35,596 bases of DNA from Pseudomonadota bacterium (GTDB lineage: Bacteria > Pseudomonadota > Gammaproteobacteria > UBA4575): the NCBI GenBank assembly GCA_009839635.1, contig VXPJ01000063.1, positions 1 to 35,596 on the forward strand, in the 5' to 3' direction. This document shows, in pieces, positions 24,033 through 32,065 of this stretch. The position numbers and the translations under genes were made by a program. Under the pieces are notes generated by a model. That model was given only the letters and a program-made list of their open reading frames with translations. It searched no databases and was not told the origin of the DNA. Every line of letters begins with the position of its first letter. The first letter of the stretch is position 1.

Positions 24033-26527
24033 GAGTCCGCGGGGGCTGTGGTCTCAAGCAACAGAGGGATCACGCTGAAGGTTGCGAACAGGGAGATCAG
24101 CATGGCAATGCTGGTCAGCATGCCGAAATAGATCGAAGGGAAAAAGCTGGACAGTACCAGTACAACGAACCCCAGTGAGATGGTGATCGAGGTGAAGTAA
24201 AGTGCCTTGCCAGCCGTAGTCTGTGCGGTACGGATGGCATCGAGGTTGCTGCTTTTGCGCGCACGTTCCCTCTTGTAGCGATGAATGTAGTGAATGGCAT
24301 AGTCAACACCAACCCCAACGGTGATGGCTGCAGTAGTGATCGTCATGATATCGAGGGGAATCCCTGACATGCCAATCAGTCCCAAGACGAAAAGTACAGT
24401 GAACATGTTCGGTAGTGCACCGATCAGGGCCAGCTTCAAGCTGCGAAACAGGAATGCAAGCACGATCAGAATACAGGCAAACACCGTGCCCAGAGTCAGG
24501 ATTTGCGAGCGAAACAGACTTTGCAAGACATTGTTGTACAGCACGCTGATCCCGGTTAGCCTGAAATCCTCGTTGTCCTTGACAAAATTACCGGCAATGT
24601 CGACGCGTATCTTGTTCAGCAGGTCGTTCCTGATCAGGGAAGGGTCCGAGTCCCTGATACGTGCAAGAATCCTGGCCTGGCTCCCATCCGTTGAAACGTA
24701 GGGAGCGATCATGGCCTGTTTCACGTTTTCCGGCACTTTCGAATAAACCATAGACAGGTGGAAGTCCTCGAGTTCTTCCCCATCGTTTACCAGCCGCATC
24801 ACCTCTTCGATACTGGAAAGAGACAATACCTTACCCATCTCTGGTAACCCCTCGAGATACTTGTGAATTTTATCGATCTTTCTGATCCCGATCCTGTTGT
24901 ACCAGTAGCTTGTAGCGGTAAAATCATCTTGCGTGTCTTCAAGCCCTGCAAGATAGTCATCAAACTCAGCGAATTCGTCGTCCTCCTCGCCCATGTCGAT
25001 CTCCGGTGCGGTTTCCCGTGTGCCATCCAGGATCACCTCCAGCAGGGAAATACCGCCCAACTCCTGATCGATCACAGCCAGCCCCTGGTAGATGTCCGTG
25101 GATTTCTTGAAGTAATCGATAAACCGGTTTTCCACCGTGAGCTGACCAATCCCCGCCAAGCTAAACAGGAACATCCCGGTCAGCACGGCAGCTGCGATTA
25201 TCTTGTTTCCAAGAACCAGATTGAGCACCCGCTTAAGTAATACAGAGGAGGTGTCCTTCTGCAGTTGCCTGGGTCTGGGCTCGAACAGTGTTATCAGTGC
25301 AGGCAACACCGTGAAGGTGAGCAAAAACGCGCAGAAAAGGCCCAGGATCATGATGTGACCGAAAGTGATGATCGGCCGTATGTCGCTGACCGTCAGCGAG
25401 AAAAAGGCAATCACGGTAGTCAGGACCATGTACAGGCAAGGGGTAATGATTTGCGAAGCTGCCGTCCTGGTGTTTTCCTTGGTGCCTGCATCCGGATTGA
25501 GGGACTGGATTTCCTGGTAGCGAATGATCACGTGTATCGATAAAGCGATCGAGAAGATGAGCAGCAAGGCCACAAAATTCGATGAGATCACGGTCAACTG
25601 ATAATCCATCAACCCGATCAACCCGGAAACAAGCAGAACACTCAACACGGCGCACACCAGTGCCAGGAACACCCAGGCCAAACTCCTGAAAAAGATGAAC
25701 AGCACAATCACCATGATTACGGCAATGGCTGCACCAAAGGTTGTCAGATCCTTGCGAACAAAATCCTTCATGTCATTGTTCACCAGAGGGGCGCCTGCCA
25801 GAAAAAACTGGCCGGTATCCTTGAGCTCCAAAAGCTCGGCACGCATGGAAGTGAGAATCTGCCTGTAGTGTTCGTTGCTGAGCTTCCTTTGCTGGCGGAT
25901 CTCGGCACGGATTGAATCCAGCTTGTCTTTTTCCGCCTCGGCAATTGACCCATCGTCCTGCTTTTGCAAAAGCGCGTACCTCTGCTCCTGCAAGTCCCAC
26001 AGCGCCTCGTTTTTGTAAAAACCCACATGGATGGCGGTCAGACCCAGGTTCTGGTTCACCAGATTGTCCAGGTAGATGGAACTCGTAGTGAATTCCTCCC
26101 TTGCCTTGTCGATATCCACCTGGGGCGACAGCAGGTTGGGATACTCTATGTTGCCGGTCTTTTCATCCTTGAGCGGCTGCATGAGCAGCGGCACATTGGT
26201 GATCGAGGTTACCGCTTCGACACGTTCAAGATTTTCGAACTTCTGCACAAGCCCATCGATCAACAGGATCGTCTCCTGGCTCAACATTTCGGCATGAGGC
26301 TTGTAGCCGACAATCAGAAATTCATCCGTACCGTAATGACGGTGCACCTCCCGGTAGTATTTGAGATCCGGGTCGCTTTCCAGCATCAGCGAGTCCGCAG
26401 AGGAATCAATGTCCAGTTTTTTGATATACGGACTTGTTACTGCTACCAGTGCAAGTACGCAAAGAATCACGGGGTAGGGATAGTTCGTGACGATGCGAAA
26501 GAAAGCGCTTACCGAGGACTGTAGCAT
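24008..26527 (-). CDS. RND/MMPL-family exporter (HAE3-like)
   Basis: An 839-aa inner-membrane protein with the two-fold RND design: one N-terminal helix (about 18-35), a large periplasmic loop, five helices (about 263-420), then a second helix (about 445-465), a second loop and five more helices. Signatures are IALSIHVIIRYQE in the first half and VGVGVDYAIHYIHRYKRE near 741-755 in the second. The second periplasmic loop has a very acidic stretch (EIDMGEEDDEFAEFDDYL). The family moves hydrophobic compounds such as hopanoids or lipids; the substrate here is unknown. It lies 62 bp after mfnE on the same strand, so it may be the last gene of that operon. A link with cofactor synthesis is not shown. 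Confidence 0.88.
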   Translation of the reverse strand: MLQSSVSAFFRIVTNYPYPVILCVLALVAVTSPYIKKLDIDSSADSLMLESDPDLKYYREVHRHYGTDEFLIVGYKPHAEMLSQETILLIDGLVQKFENLERVEAVTSITNVPLLMQPLKDEKTGNIEYPNLLSPQVDIDKAREEFTTSSIYLDNLVNQNLGLTAIHVGFYKNEALWDLQEQRYALLQKQDDGSIAEAEKDKLDSIRAEIRQQRKLSNEHYRQILTSMRAELLELKDTGQFFLAGAPLVNNDMKDFVRKDLTTFGAAIAVIMVIVLFIFFRSLAWVFLALVCAVLSVLLVSGLIGLMDYQLTVISSNFVALLLIFSIALSIHVIIRYQEIQSLNPDAGTKENTRTAASQIITPCLYMVLTTVIAFFSLTVSDIRPIITFGHIMILGLFCAFLLTFTVLPALITLFEPRPRQLQKDTSSVLLKRVLNLVLGNKIIAAAVLTGMFLFSLAGIGQLTVENRFIDYFKKSTDIYQGLAVIDQELGGISLLEVILDGTRETAPEIDMGEEDDEFAEFDDYLAGLEDTQDDFTATSYWYNRIGIRKIDKIHKYLEGLPEMGKVLSLSSIEEVMRLVNDGEELEDFHLSMVYSKVPENVKQAMIAPYVSTDGSQARILARIRDSDPSLIRNDLLNKIRVDIAGNFVKDNEDFRLTGISVLYNNVLQSLFRSQILTLGTVFACILIVLAFLFRSLKLALIGALPNMFTVLFVLGLIGMSGIPLDIMTITTAAITVGVGVDYAIHYIHRYKRERARKSSNLDAIRTAQTTAGKALYFTSITISLGFVVLVLSSFFPSIYFGMLTSIAMLISLFATFSVIPLLLETTAPADSHEELIRL

Positions 26528-26589
26528 CAGCTCATTTCATCCATTAGTATTTTTGTACACGGGTACGCAAACCGGTGCAAAATCCCGGA

Positions 26590-27183
26590 TCAGGGAGTAT
26601 CCATACCCAGCAGTCCCTCAAACTCACGCGCCTTGGATTTGTGCAGGAAATGGACAGCTATTTTAGTATCAGCAAGCAGCTCTGGCAAAACCGGATCTAC
26701 ACAGCCGTGTTTTTGCAATTGATCCACCGGCATCTCTGAAAGCGTCAGGGGAGAGGATTTTACAAACAGCAGTTGCGTCACGGACAAATACCCGGCCAGC
26801 CAAGCTGCAAGGCTGTCCGAGGTGACATCCCAGGTCTTCGGCAGCTCACACTGCTGGCTGACCAGAGGATGAGGCTCCCATATCGCGGTCTTGCCATCAT
26901 CCCAGCAGGCCTGGATCTGTTTCCTGTCCCTTGCAAGACAAAGTTCCCGGCAAAGGGATGCCATCAGGTATCCGAACTGCTGCATGGCAAGTACCGCCAT
27001 GTGATGGGCATGCTCAAGTTCGAGCTTGAACCGCTGGTCGGTATTGCGGACCAGGTCCGCAAAAGGACCCCCGCCTGGCACAATCACCAGCTGATGGGAA
27101 CCCAAAGCCTGCAATGTATCCAGCCATTCCTCCAGATGTTTGCTTCCGTACAGGCTGCCCCCTATTTTAATGACCCAGGGCAT
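26590..27183 (-). CDS. mfnE: Amino acid kinase family protein, MfnE-like
   Basis: MfnE phosphorylates [5-(aminomethyl)furan-3-yl]methyl phosphate to the diphosphate during methanofuran synthesis. The 197-aa protein has the amino acid kinase hallmarks WVIKIGGSLYGS (residues 3-14), LVIVPGGGPFADLVR (32-46), and the MfnE-like WDVTSDSLAAWLAGYL near 118. It is short for the kinase superfamily but right for the archaeal MfnE group. Its ATG overlaps the end of pabB by 17 bp, indicating translational coupling. The neighbours mfnF and mfnD support the assignment. Confidence 0.85.
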   Translation of the reverse strand: MPWVIKIGGSLYGSKHLEEWLDTLQALGSHQLVIVPGGGPFADLVRNTDQRFKLELEHAHHMAVLAMQQFGYLMASLCRELCLARDRKQIQACWDDGKTAIWEPHPLVSQQCELPKTWDVTSDSLAAWLAGYLSVTQLLFVKSSPLTLSEMPVDQLQKHGCVDPVLPELLADTKIAVHFLHKSKAREFEGLLGMDTP

Positions 27184-28558
27184 CGGCTCTGTTTCCCTCC
27201 AGTAGATGCATCATGGCCGTAGCCTTGTCCAGGGTCTCCTGGTACTCCGCATCAGCGCTGGAATCCTGGACAATCCCGCCACCTGCGAAAAAATACATTT
27301 GCTGTTGCCTGTGCAGAATCGTACGGATTGCAATATTCATGTCCATGTTGCCGTCATAGCCCATGTACCCGATTGAGCCGCAGTATACCCCCCGACGATG
27401 AGGTTCCAGTTCTTCTATGATTTGCATCGAACGGATTTTGGGGGCACCCGTAATGGAACCTCCCGGGAAACAACCGCGCAACAGATCAAGTGCGGATCGC
27501 CGATCCGGCAGTTTCCCGGTAATGGTGCTCACCATGTGATGGACGTTTGGAAAACTTTCGACGTCAAAAAGGGCGGGCACCTGTACGGAACCGAGCGCAC
27601 AATTTTTGCTGATGTCGTTGCGCATCAGGTCGACAATCATCAGGTTCTCTGCTCGATCCTTGAGGCTGTCGGCAAGCTCCTGTGCCAGCACACGATCCCT
27701 GAGCGGGTCAGAGGAGCGCGGGCGCGTGCCCTTGATGGGTCTTGTCTTGACATTTTTCCCTCTTACAGACAAAAACTGTTCCGGTGAATTGCTCAGCACC
27801 TGAAGCTCCGGGTAGTTCATGTAGGCACTGAACGGAGACGGATTGATTTTTCTTAGGATGCGGTAGGCTGACCATGGGCTGCCCTCTACCCCTGCGACAA
27901 ACCGCTGTGCCAGATTCACCTGGTAGCAGTCTCCCTGCAAGATGTACTCTTTCACCTTGCCGAATGCCCGCCTGTAGTACTCCCGTGTCATGTTGGAAGC
28001 CACTGGGGTGTTTGCTCTGAACTCCGGATACTTTTTGCCATCATCAGGGCTTGCAAAAAGCTTGATGAGTTCGTCCCAGTCCCGGTTGACCCTTGTACGA
28101 GAACGATCTCCAACCAGTACAGATCTCCTTTTCTTGTGATCGACAACCACTGCCCAGGCATATATCCCCATGACCATATCCGGCACACTGGCATCGTCCG
28201 CCGCAATTGCAGGGATCTTTTCCATGTAGCGACACAGGTCATAGCTGAAAAAACCGATTGCCCCTCCCGTAAAGGGCAGGTCCGGTATGCTTTCCCAAGG
28301 TTTTGAAAGCAGTTCGCCCAGCACGGTAAAGGGGCTTTCAAGGACCGTGTAGGACTGGGAGTACGTCTGTATTTTTGTCTTTTGATTTTGTGTGGTGATG
28401 CACATCTCAGGCCTTGATGCCAGTATGTCGTAACGCCCGTATGTGCCTGAGGCCGTGCTGCTGTCCATGAAAACAGACCAGGGCTCGTCTGCAATCCTGT
28501 CGAAAAGCGACGCACTGTCTCCAAGGTATGGAAGATCAGCAAATGAAAGTCCGGTCAC
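27167..28558 (-). CDS. pabB: Aminodeoxychorismate synthase component I
   Basis: PabB makes 4-amino-4-deoxychorismate from chorismate, the precursor of p-aminobenzoate for folate and for H4MPT. The chorismate-binding core has YQVNLAQRF, NSPEQFL, RPIKGTRPR (the PIKGT lysine), ENLMIVDLMRND, GCFPGGSITGAPK and YCGSIGYMGYDG, and ends FFAGGGIVQDS. The GTG at 28558 is preferred: it overlaps the mfnF-like TGA (GTGA), is preceded by AGAGG at a 7-nt spacing, and gives 463 aa. A TTG at 28609 would extend it 17 codons into mfnF. pabB is also present in the C1 clusters of other methylotrophs such as Methylobacterium. No PabA or PabC partner is in the window. Confidence 0.93.
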   Translation of the reverse strand: MTGLSFADLPYLGDSASLFDRIADEPWSVFMDSSTASGTYGRYDILASRPEMCITTQNQKTKIQTYSQSYTVLESPFTVLGELLSKPWESIPDLPFTGGAIGFFSYDLCRYMEKIPAIAADDASVPDMVMGIYAWAVVVDHKKRRSVLVGDRSRTRVNRDWDELIKLFASPDDGKKYPEFRANTPVASNMTREYYRRAFGKVKEYILQGDCYQVNLAQRFVAGVEGSPWSAYRILRKINPSPFSAYMNYPELQVLSNSPEQFLSVRGKNVKTRPIKGTRPRSSDPLRDRVLAQELADSLKDRAENLMIVDLMRNDISKNCALGSVQVPALFDVESFPNVHHMVSTITGKLPDRRSALDLLRGCFPGGSITGAPKIRSMQIIEELEPHRRGVYCGSIGYMGYDGNMDMNIAIRTILHRQQQMYFFAGGGIVQDSSADAEYQETLDKATAMMHLLEGNRADALGH

Positions 28559-29592
28559 AGGCAGTACCTCTGGTAACCAAGACAGGCAATCGAGGCTGCC
28601 GGCACACAATCCCCGGCATTCAGCCCGTCCTTTGCGCCTTCATGTTCAAACAGGTCTGCGACATCCACGTAATGTCGGTTCAGGCGCCTGGATATTTCGC
28701 GGACAAGAAATCGCCCTGCTCCGGCTCCAGCCACTGGACTATCCAGCCCCAGCCCGGTCCTCAGTATCTGTTTGCGGCAGGCATCGAGGATGACCTGAAT
28801 CTGCTGTTCACGCACGTAGGCGGCCACCGCCCTCCACATCTCAAGTTGTTCCGTTGCTGCATCATTGCCAAACATTCTCGCCAGCCGGATTGCACTCGAA
28901 GCCTGGTCCTTGCCTCGCCCATCCGGTGTGCTGCCTGTATCCGCATAGGAAGGTAGCTCTCCGGTAAGCCTGTAGACATCCGCAGAGTTTGCAAAATATT
29001 CATTCATGGGCGGAACCAGGCGTCCTCCCACCTGGGCCGTACTGCAAAGCGCAAATACCGGTGTTCTTACTACCCCGCAATACACAAGTTCACGCGCGTG
29101 AAGTCTTTCCGAATCCGTGTAACCCTCATTCACTACGCGGTGGTCCCGGATGCTGAGGACATCCGTGGTCGTGCTGCCAATGTCAATAACCAGCGCATCC
29201 TTCAGCCGTGTAGCGATGAAATTTCCACTGGCCAGCCAGTTTGCAGAAGCTACCTGTGCTGACAGGCTGCCAAGCTCGCTCATATGCGCAAACCCTTTCG
29301 GCCCGGCAAAATAGACGATTTCGTTTTCCTTGAACCTTTGCCCGATAGTCTCGACAATCCTGTCTATACCTTCCTTGCGACTGCCGAAATGATCGACCAG
29401 TTCTCCGGTCATCGTGACGGCAAGCATGGAACGCGAGAAATCGAGTTGTTTCTGGACCTGATCAATCGAGGCATGCAACTGGTCCAGCCCCTTCCACAAT
29501 TCACATGGTACCTGAACTACCCGGGACACCCGCGCGGCCCCGGTAGCCTCGACCACCTTGAGATGTGCGCCTCCGACATCCCAGCCTGTCAT
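28555..29592 (-). CDS. mfnF: MfnF-like H4MPT-linked C1 pathway protein
   Basis: In archaea MfnF joins the aminomethylfuran diphosphate to glutamyl-tyramine in methanofuran. The protein (345 aa from ATG 29592) has the expected opening MTGWDVGGAHLKVV and an actin/hydantoinase-like ASKHA fold with DALVIDIGSTTTDVLSI near 138. Further family features are GYTDSERLHARELVYCGVVRTPV and CVPAASIACLG at the end. The frame is open for 48 more codons, but the start is placed at MTGWD because that is where the family begins and it is 4 nt after the mfnD stop. In bacteria with methylofuran the acceptor is likely a tyrosine derivative rather than tyramine (inference from Methylobacterium work). Confidence 0.88.
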   Translation of the reverse strand: MTGWDVGGAHLKVVEATGAARVSRVVQVPCELWKGLDQLHASIDQVQKQLDFSRSMLAVTMTGELVDHFGSRKEGIDRIVETIGQRFKENEIVYFAGPKGFAHMSELGSLSAQVASANWLASGNFIATRLKDALVIDIGSTTTDVLSIRDHRVVNEGYTDSERLHARELVYCGVVRTPVFALCSTAQVGGRLVPPMNEYFANSADVYRLTGELPSYADTGSTPDGRGKDQASSAIRLARMFGNDAATEQLEMWRAVAAYVREQQIQVILDACRKQILRTGLGLDSPVAGAGAGRFLVREISRRLNRHYVDVADLFEHEGAKDGLNAGDCVPAASIACLGYQRYCL

Positions 29593-29596
29593 GCTC

Positions 29597-30592
29597 TCAG
29601 GCAAGCTGTCCACCCTCAAGATCCACTTCGACGGGAACCCTGCAGGGGGGGATAACTGCGGGCAATGCCCGCTCAGCAAAGCACTGCATGATCCATTGGG
29701 CAGGGTTCGCGCCCAAGGCAGTCCCAAGACCCACATAGGACGTGGTCAATCTTGGATTGATCTCCACCAACAAAATCTCGTTCTTTGCAACGACTGCATC
29801 CACGCCCACGTAGCCGCGCAACCCCGGAAGTGCCCGGGCTATCCGGCTCGCAAAGCCGGCAAATTTCTCGTTCTCGAGCGCGCCTACGGTGCATCCTTCC
29901 CATTGCAGAGACCCGCCCTCTTCCCGGATCTGTTGCCGGTTGCAACTCAGCACGAGACCTGCACCTTCCCAGCACAGCAAACTCAGGCTGGCATGGACAC
30001 CCTGGACATAGGGCTGGAAAATGAAGTGCTCACGGTCGGCGCCATCGGCTGCAGCTTGCAACTCGGACCTGTTTTCCAACAGGGAAATATCTGTGCAGCC
30101 CACCCCGTCCTCCGGTTTCATCACAAATCGATCACCCCGCAAAGACCGTATATCAGCAGCCCTGCAGGTTGGAATTTGGGGAATTTCATGAGCCAGCAGA
30201 TACCGGTATGTTGCGAACTTGTGGCTGGCCAGCCTGATGGTTCGAGGCTCGGCATTCAACAACTCAAAAGACTGTGTCGAGTACCTTTCGCACAGTGAAA
30301 ACAAGATGTCACCGTTTTCCGGTGCAATAAACAGCATTGAATGTACAGTACCGGAAAACGCTTCAAGCTTAGCGTCATATGACTCCCCTGGCCCGACTAC
30401 TACTGTACGAGCGCCTGATACGCTGTCGCTGAGACGATGGTCCCTGAGAATGAAGACATTGCAACCAGGCAGTGCCCGGAAGTCGTTGACAGCTGCGAAC
30501 AGCATCATATCGCCTTCTCTCGCAAGCGAGGAAGGCAGAGGCTGACCGATCAAGCCTCCGCCGGTGATATACTCGAAAATCAGGATATTCAT
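29597..30592 (-). CDS. mfnD: ATP-grasp ligase, MfnD-like (tyramine/tyrosine-glutamate ligase family)
   Basis: The protein (331 aa from ATG 30592) begins MNILIFEYITGGGLIGQ, a characteristic opening of the ATP-grasp family that includes archaeal MfnD. ATP-grasp core motifs are DRFVMKPEDGVGCTDISLL, FIFQPYVQGVHASLSLL, and the metal-binding LLVEINPRLTTSYVGLG. MfnD adds glutamate to tyramine in methanofuran synthesis; in this bacterium the acceptor is unknown. The ATG at 30592 is chosen by homology; the frame continues upstream to 30688 but would overlap the HisA-like gene. No Shine-Dalgarno is obvious. It heads the mfnD-mfnF-pabB-mfnE operon and lies 9 bp from the divergent HisA-like start. Confidence 0.85.
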   Translation of the reverse strand: MNILIFEYITGGGLIGQPLPSSLAREGDMMLFAAVNDFRALPGCNVFILRDHRLSDSVSGARTVVVGPGESYDAKLEAFSGTVHSMLFIAPENGDILFSLCERYSTQSFELLNAEPRTIRLASHKFATYRYLLAHEIPQIPTCRAADIRSLRGDRFVMKPEDGVGCTDISLLENRSELQAAADGADREHFIFQPYVQGVHASLSLLCWEGAGLVLSCNRQQIREEGGSLQWEGCTVGALENEKFAGFASRIARALPGLRGYVGVDAVVAKNEILLVEINPRLTTSYVGLGTALGANPAQWIMQCFAERALPAVIPPCRVPVEVDLEGGQLA

Positions 30593-30601
30593 CGATATGT
30601 G

Positions 30602-31306
30602 ATGCAGATCATTCCGGTACTGGACCTCTCCAAGGGACAGGTCGTCCACGCAAAAAAAGGAAACCGCCAGCATTATAGGCCAATACAATCCTCCCTATGT
30701 TCCTCTTCGCATCCGGTGGAAATCGTACGCGGCTACCTCAAGCTTTACCCTTTCCGTACACTTTATGTAGCAGACCTGGATGCCATAGAGCAGCAAGGGG
30801 ATAACAGGGATATCATTCAGGCACTCGGCCTCGAGTACCCGGAACTTGAAATCTGGCTGGACAGCGGACTCTCGCTAGTCGACCACTACCTAGAAATCCA
30901 GAACACACTTTCGCTGCGTATCATTTTGTCCACCGAATCTATCCCGGTATCTACCGTCAAGTCCTTGATAGGGGGCGATTGCAGGCACCCTTTCATACTA
31001 TCTGTGGACTACCGGTCCGGTAATTTCCTGGGCGCACCGCATACCATGCAGACTCGTAACTTGTGGCCTACGGATGTCATTATTCTCAATCTTGATCAGG
31101 TGGGCACAAACAACGGCATGGCCCTGCCCGACGGATTGGACTTTGCGGAGCTATTTGATCAGTACAACATTTATTACGGCGGCGGAATCAACTCCCTTGC
31201 CGACCTGATGCAACTGAAAAAACGGGGTGCCGCAGGTGCCCTGCTTGCAACGGCACTGCATGGCAAAACGGTCAACCGGGAAGATTTGCTGTGTTTCAGG
31301 CAGTAA
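30602..31306 (+). CDS. HisA-like TIM-barrel protein of the C1 cofactor cluster
   Basis: A 234-aa protein related to phosphoribosylformimino-AICAR isomerase (HisA), belonging to the HisA-like group found with H4MPT genes. It opens MQIIPVLDLSKGQVVHAKKG, with the catalytic-type Asp8. Later features are FRTLYVADLDAIEQQGDN, LEIWLDSGLS, FILSVDYRSG, IILNLDQVGTN and YYGGGINSLADL, which give the two phosphate-binding loops. It is probably not HisA itself, as no his genes are nearby; a phosphorylated sugar or furan intermediate is a possible substrate. The ATG at 30602 fits the family start but lacks a clear ribosome site. It is a single-gene unit closed by a strong terminator. Confidence 0.85.
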   Translation: MQIIPVLDLSKGQVVHAKKGNRQHYRPIQSSLCSSSHPVEIVRGYLKLYPFRTLYVADLDAIEQQGDNRDIIQALGLEYPELEIWLDSGLSLVDHYLEIQNTLSLRIILSTESIPVSTVKSLIGGDCRHPFILSVDYRSGNFLGAPHTMQTRNLWPTDVIILNLDQVGTNNGMALPDGLDFAELFDQYNIYYGGGINSLADLMQLKKRGAAGALLATALHGKTVNREDLLCFRQ

Positions 31307-31376
31307 TTTTTGATTTCGGCGGGACTGACGGTGAACGCCTGTACCGAAAAAGCCCGGCAACACGCAAACGTGGGGC

Positions 31377-31409
31377 AAAAAAATGCCCCGCAGGTGCGGG
31401 GCATTTTTA
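31377..31409. terminator. Strong bidirectional terminator between HisA-like gene and fae
   Basis: AAATGCCCCGC (31381-31391), loop AGGT, GCGGGGCATTT (31396-31406) forms a perfect stem of 11 bp or more, flanked by an A-run on the left and a T-run on the right. It can end transcription of both converging units; fae stops 21 bp to its right and the HisA-like gene 71 bp to its left. Confidence 0.92.
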
Positions 31410-31429
31410 CAGCTTGGCTGAAAAGCTAA

Positions 31430-31957
31430 TCAGAATCCCTTGAACGGGTGTTCTGCGCTGTCTTTCTGGGCTACTACCTCAGCCGCTTTTGGCTCATCCT
31501 TGATCGCACGTTCCAAGGCCTCTTTCGTTGCCTTGTAGTTATTTTCATAAATTGCTTCATCACTCTTGGCTTCCCAGTGGATGAAGACGCCAACGCAAAT
31601 GAAGAGATCATCCGCCTCGTCGGCAGGTACGGTGCCGTCTGCAACACTGTCCGCAACAGCTTTCGCCACTGCTGCTTGGGCGGGTCCAAACATCTGAACC
31701 GCCTGGCCTGCACCCTTGATGGTCACTTTGTTGAACATCATGGTGTTGGGCTTACAAGGTAAATTTGGGGCAACCACGGCCAATAAGGTAGTAAAACCGT
31801 CCTTATTATTTACCAGGCCATTACAAAAGGCAGATTCCACAGCCGACCCACGCGGCCCCACCAGCAAGTCAATATGTGCAATCTCTGCCATTGTGCCGGA
31901 AGGATCGTTATCATTAACAAGTGATTCCCCGACCATTACTTTGTTAATTAATGCCAT
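31430..31957 (-). CDS. fae: Formaldehyde-activating enzyme
   Basis: Fae condenses formaldehyde with H4MPT to methylene-H4MPT and is a key detoxifying and energy-conserving enzyme of methylotrophs. The 175-aa protein has the family blocks MALINKVMVGESLV, EIAHIDLLVGPRGSAVESAF (with the active-site His), CNGLVNNKDGFTTLLAV, APNLPCKPNTMMFNKVTI, QAVQMFGPAQ, PADEADDLFICVGVFIHWEA and HPF at the C-terminus. Compared with Methylobacterium Fae as I recall it, about six residues are inserted before the active-site His (around NDPSGTM). An excellent Shine-Dalgarno (AGGAGA, about 8-nt spacer) suggests high expression. It lies 108 bp downstream of the CitG-like gene and may also have its own promoter. Confidence 0.97.
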   Translation of the reverse strand: MALINKVMVGESLVNDNDPSGTMAEIAHIDLLVGPRGSAVESAFCNGLVNNKDGFTTLLAVVAPNLPCKPNTMMFNKVTIKGAGQAVQMFGPAQAAVAKAVADSVADGTVPADEADDLFICVGVFIHWEAKSDEAIYENNYKATKEALERAIKDEPKAAEVVAQKDSAEHPFKGF

Positions 31958-31984
31958 TATATTTTTCTCCTGTTCTATTTTTAG

Positions 31985-32058
31985 TTGTCGACAAGCTACA
32001 GACTATCTGTCCGCCCGTATCCTTTTGGAAAATGGAATTGTGCTAGCGCGTCACTATA
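31985..32058 (-). promoter_or_regulatory. Possible fae promoter and leader palindrome
   Basis: On the minus strand a TATAGT (32058-32053) could be a -10 box about 95 nt before the fae ATG, though no good -35 is visible. Nearer to the gene is a perfect 10-bp palindrome TTGTCGACAA (31985-31994) in what would be the 5' leader. Both are suggestive only. Confidence 0.25.
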
Positions 32059-32065
32059 CCACGCT

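Noticed and set aside
29593..29736. 48-codon N-terminal extension of the MfnF-like protein
   Set aside because: It overlaps the mfnD-like 3' end in another frame, and MTGWDVGGAHLK is the family start.
29558..30298. 246-aa plus-strand ORF opposite mfnD-like and mfnF-like genes
   Set aside because: Antisense to two conserved genes and without motifs.
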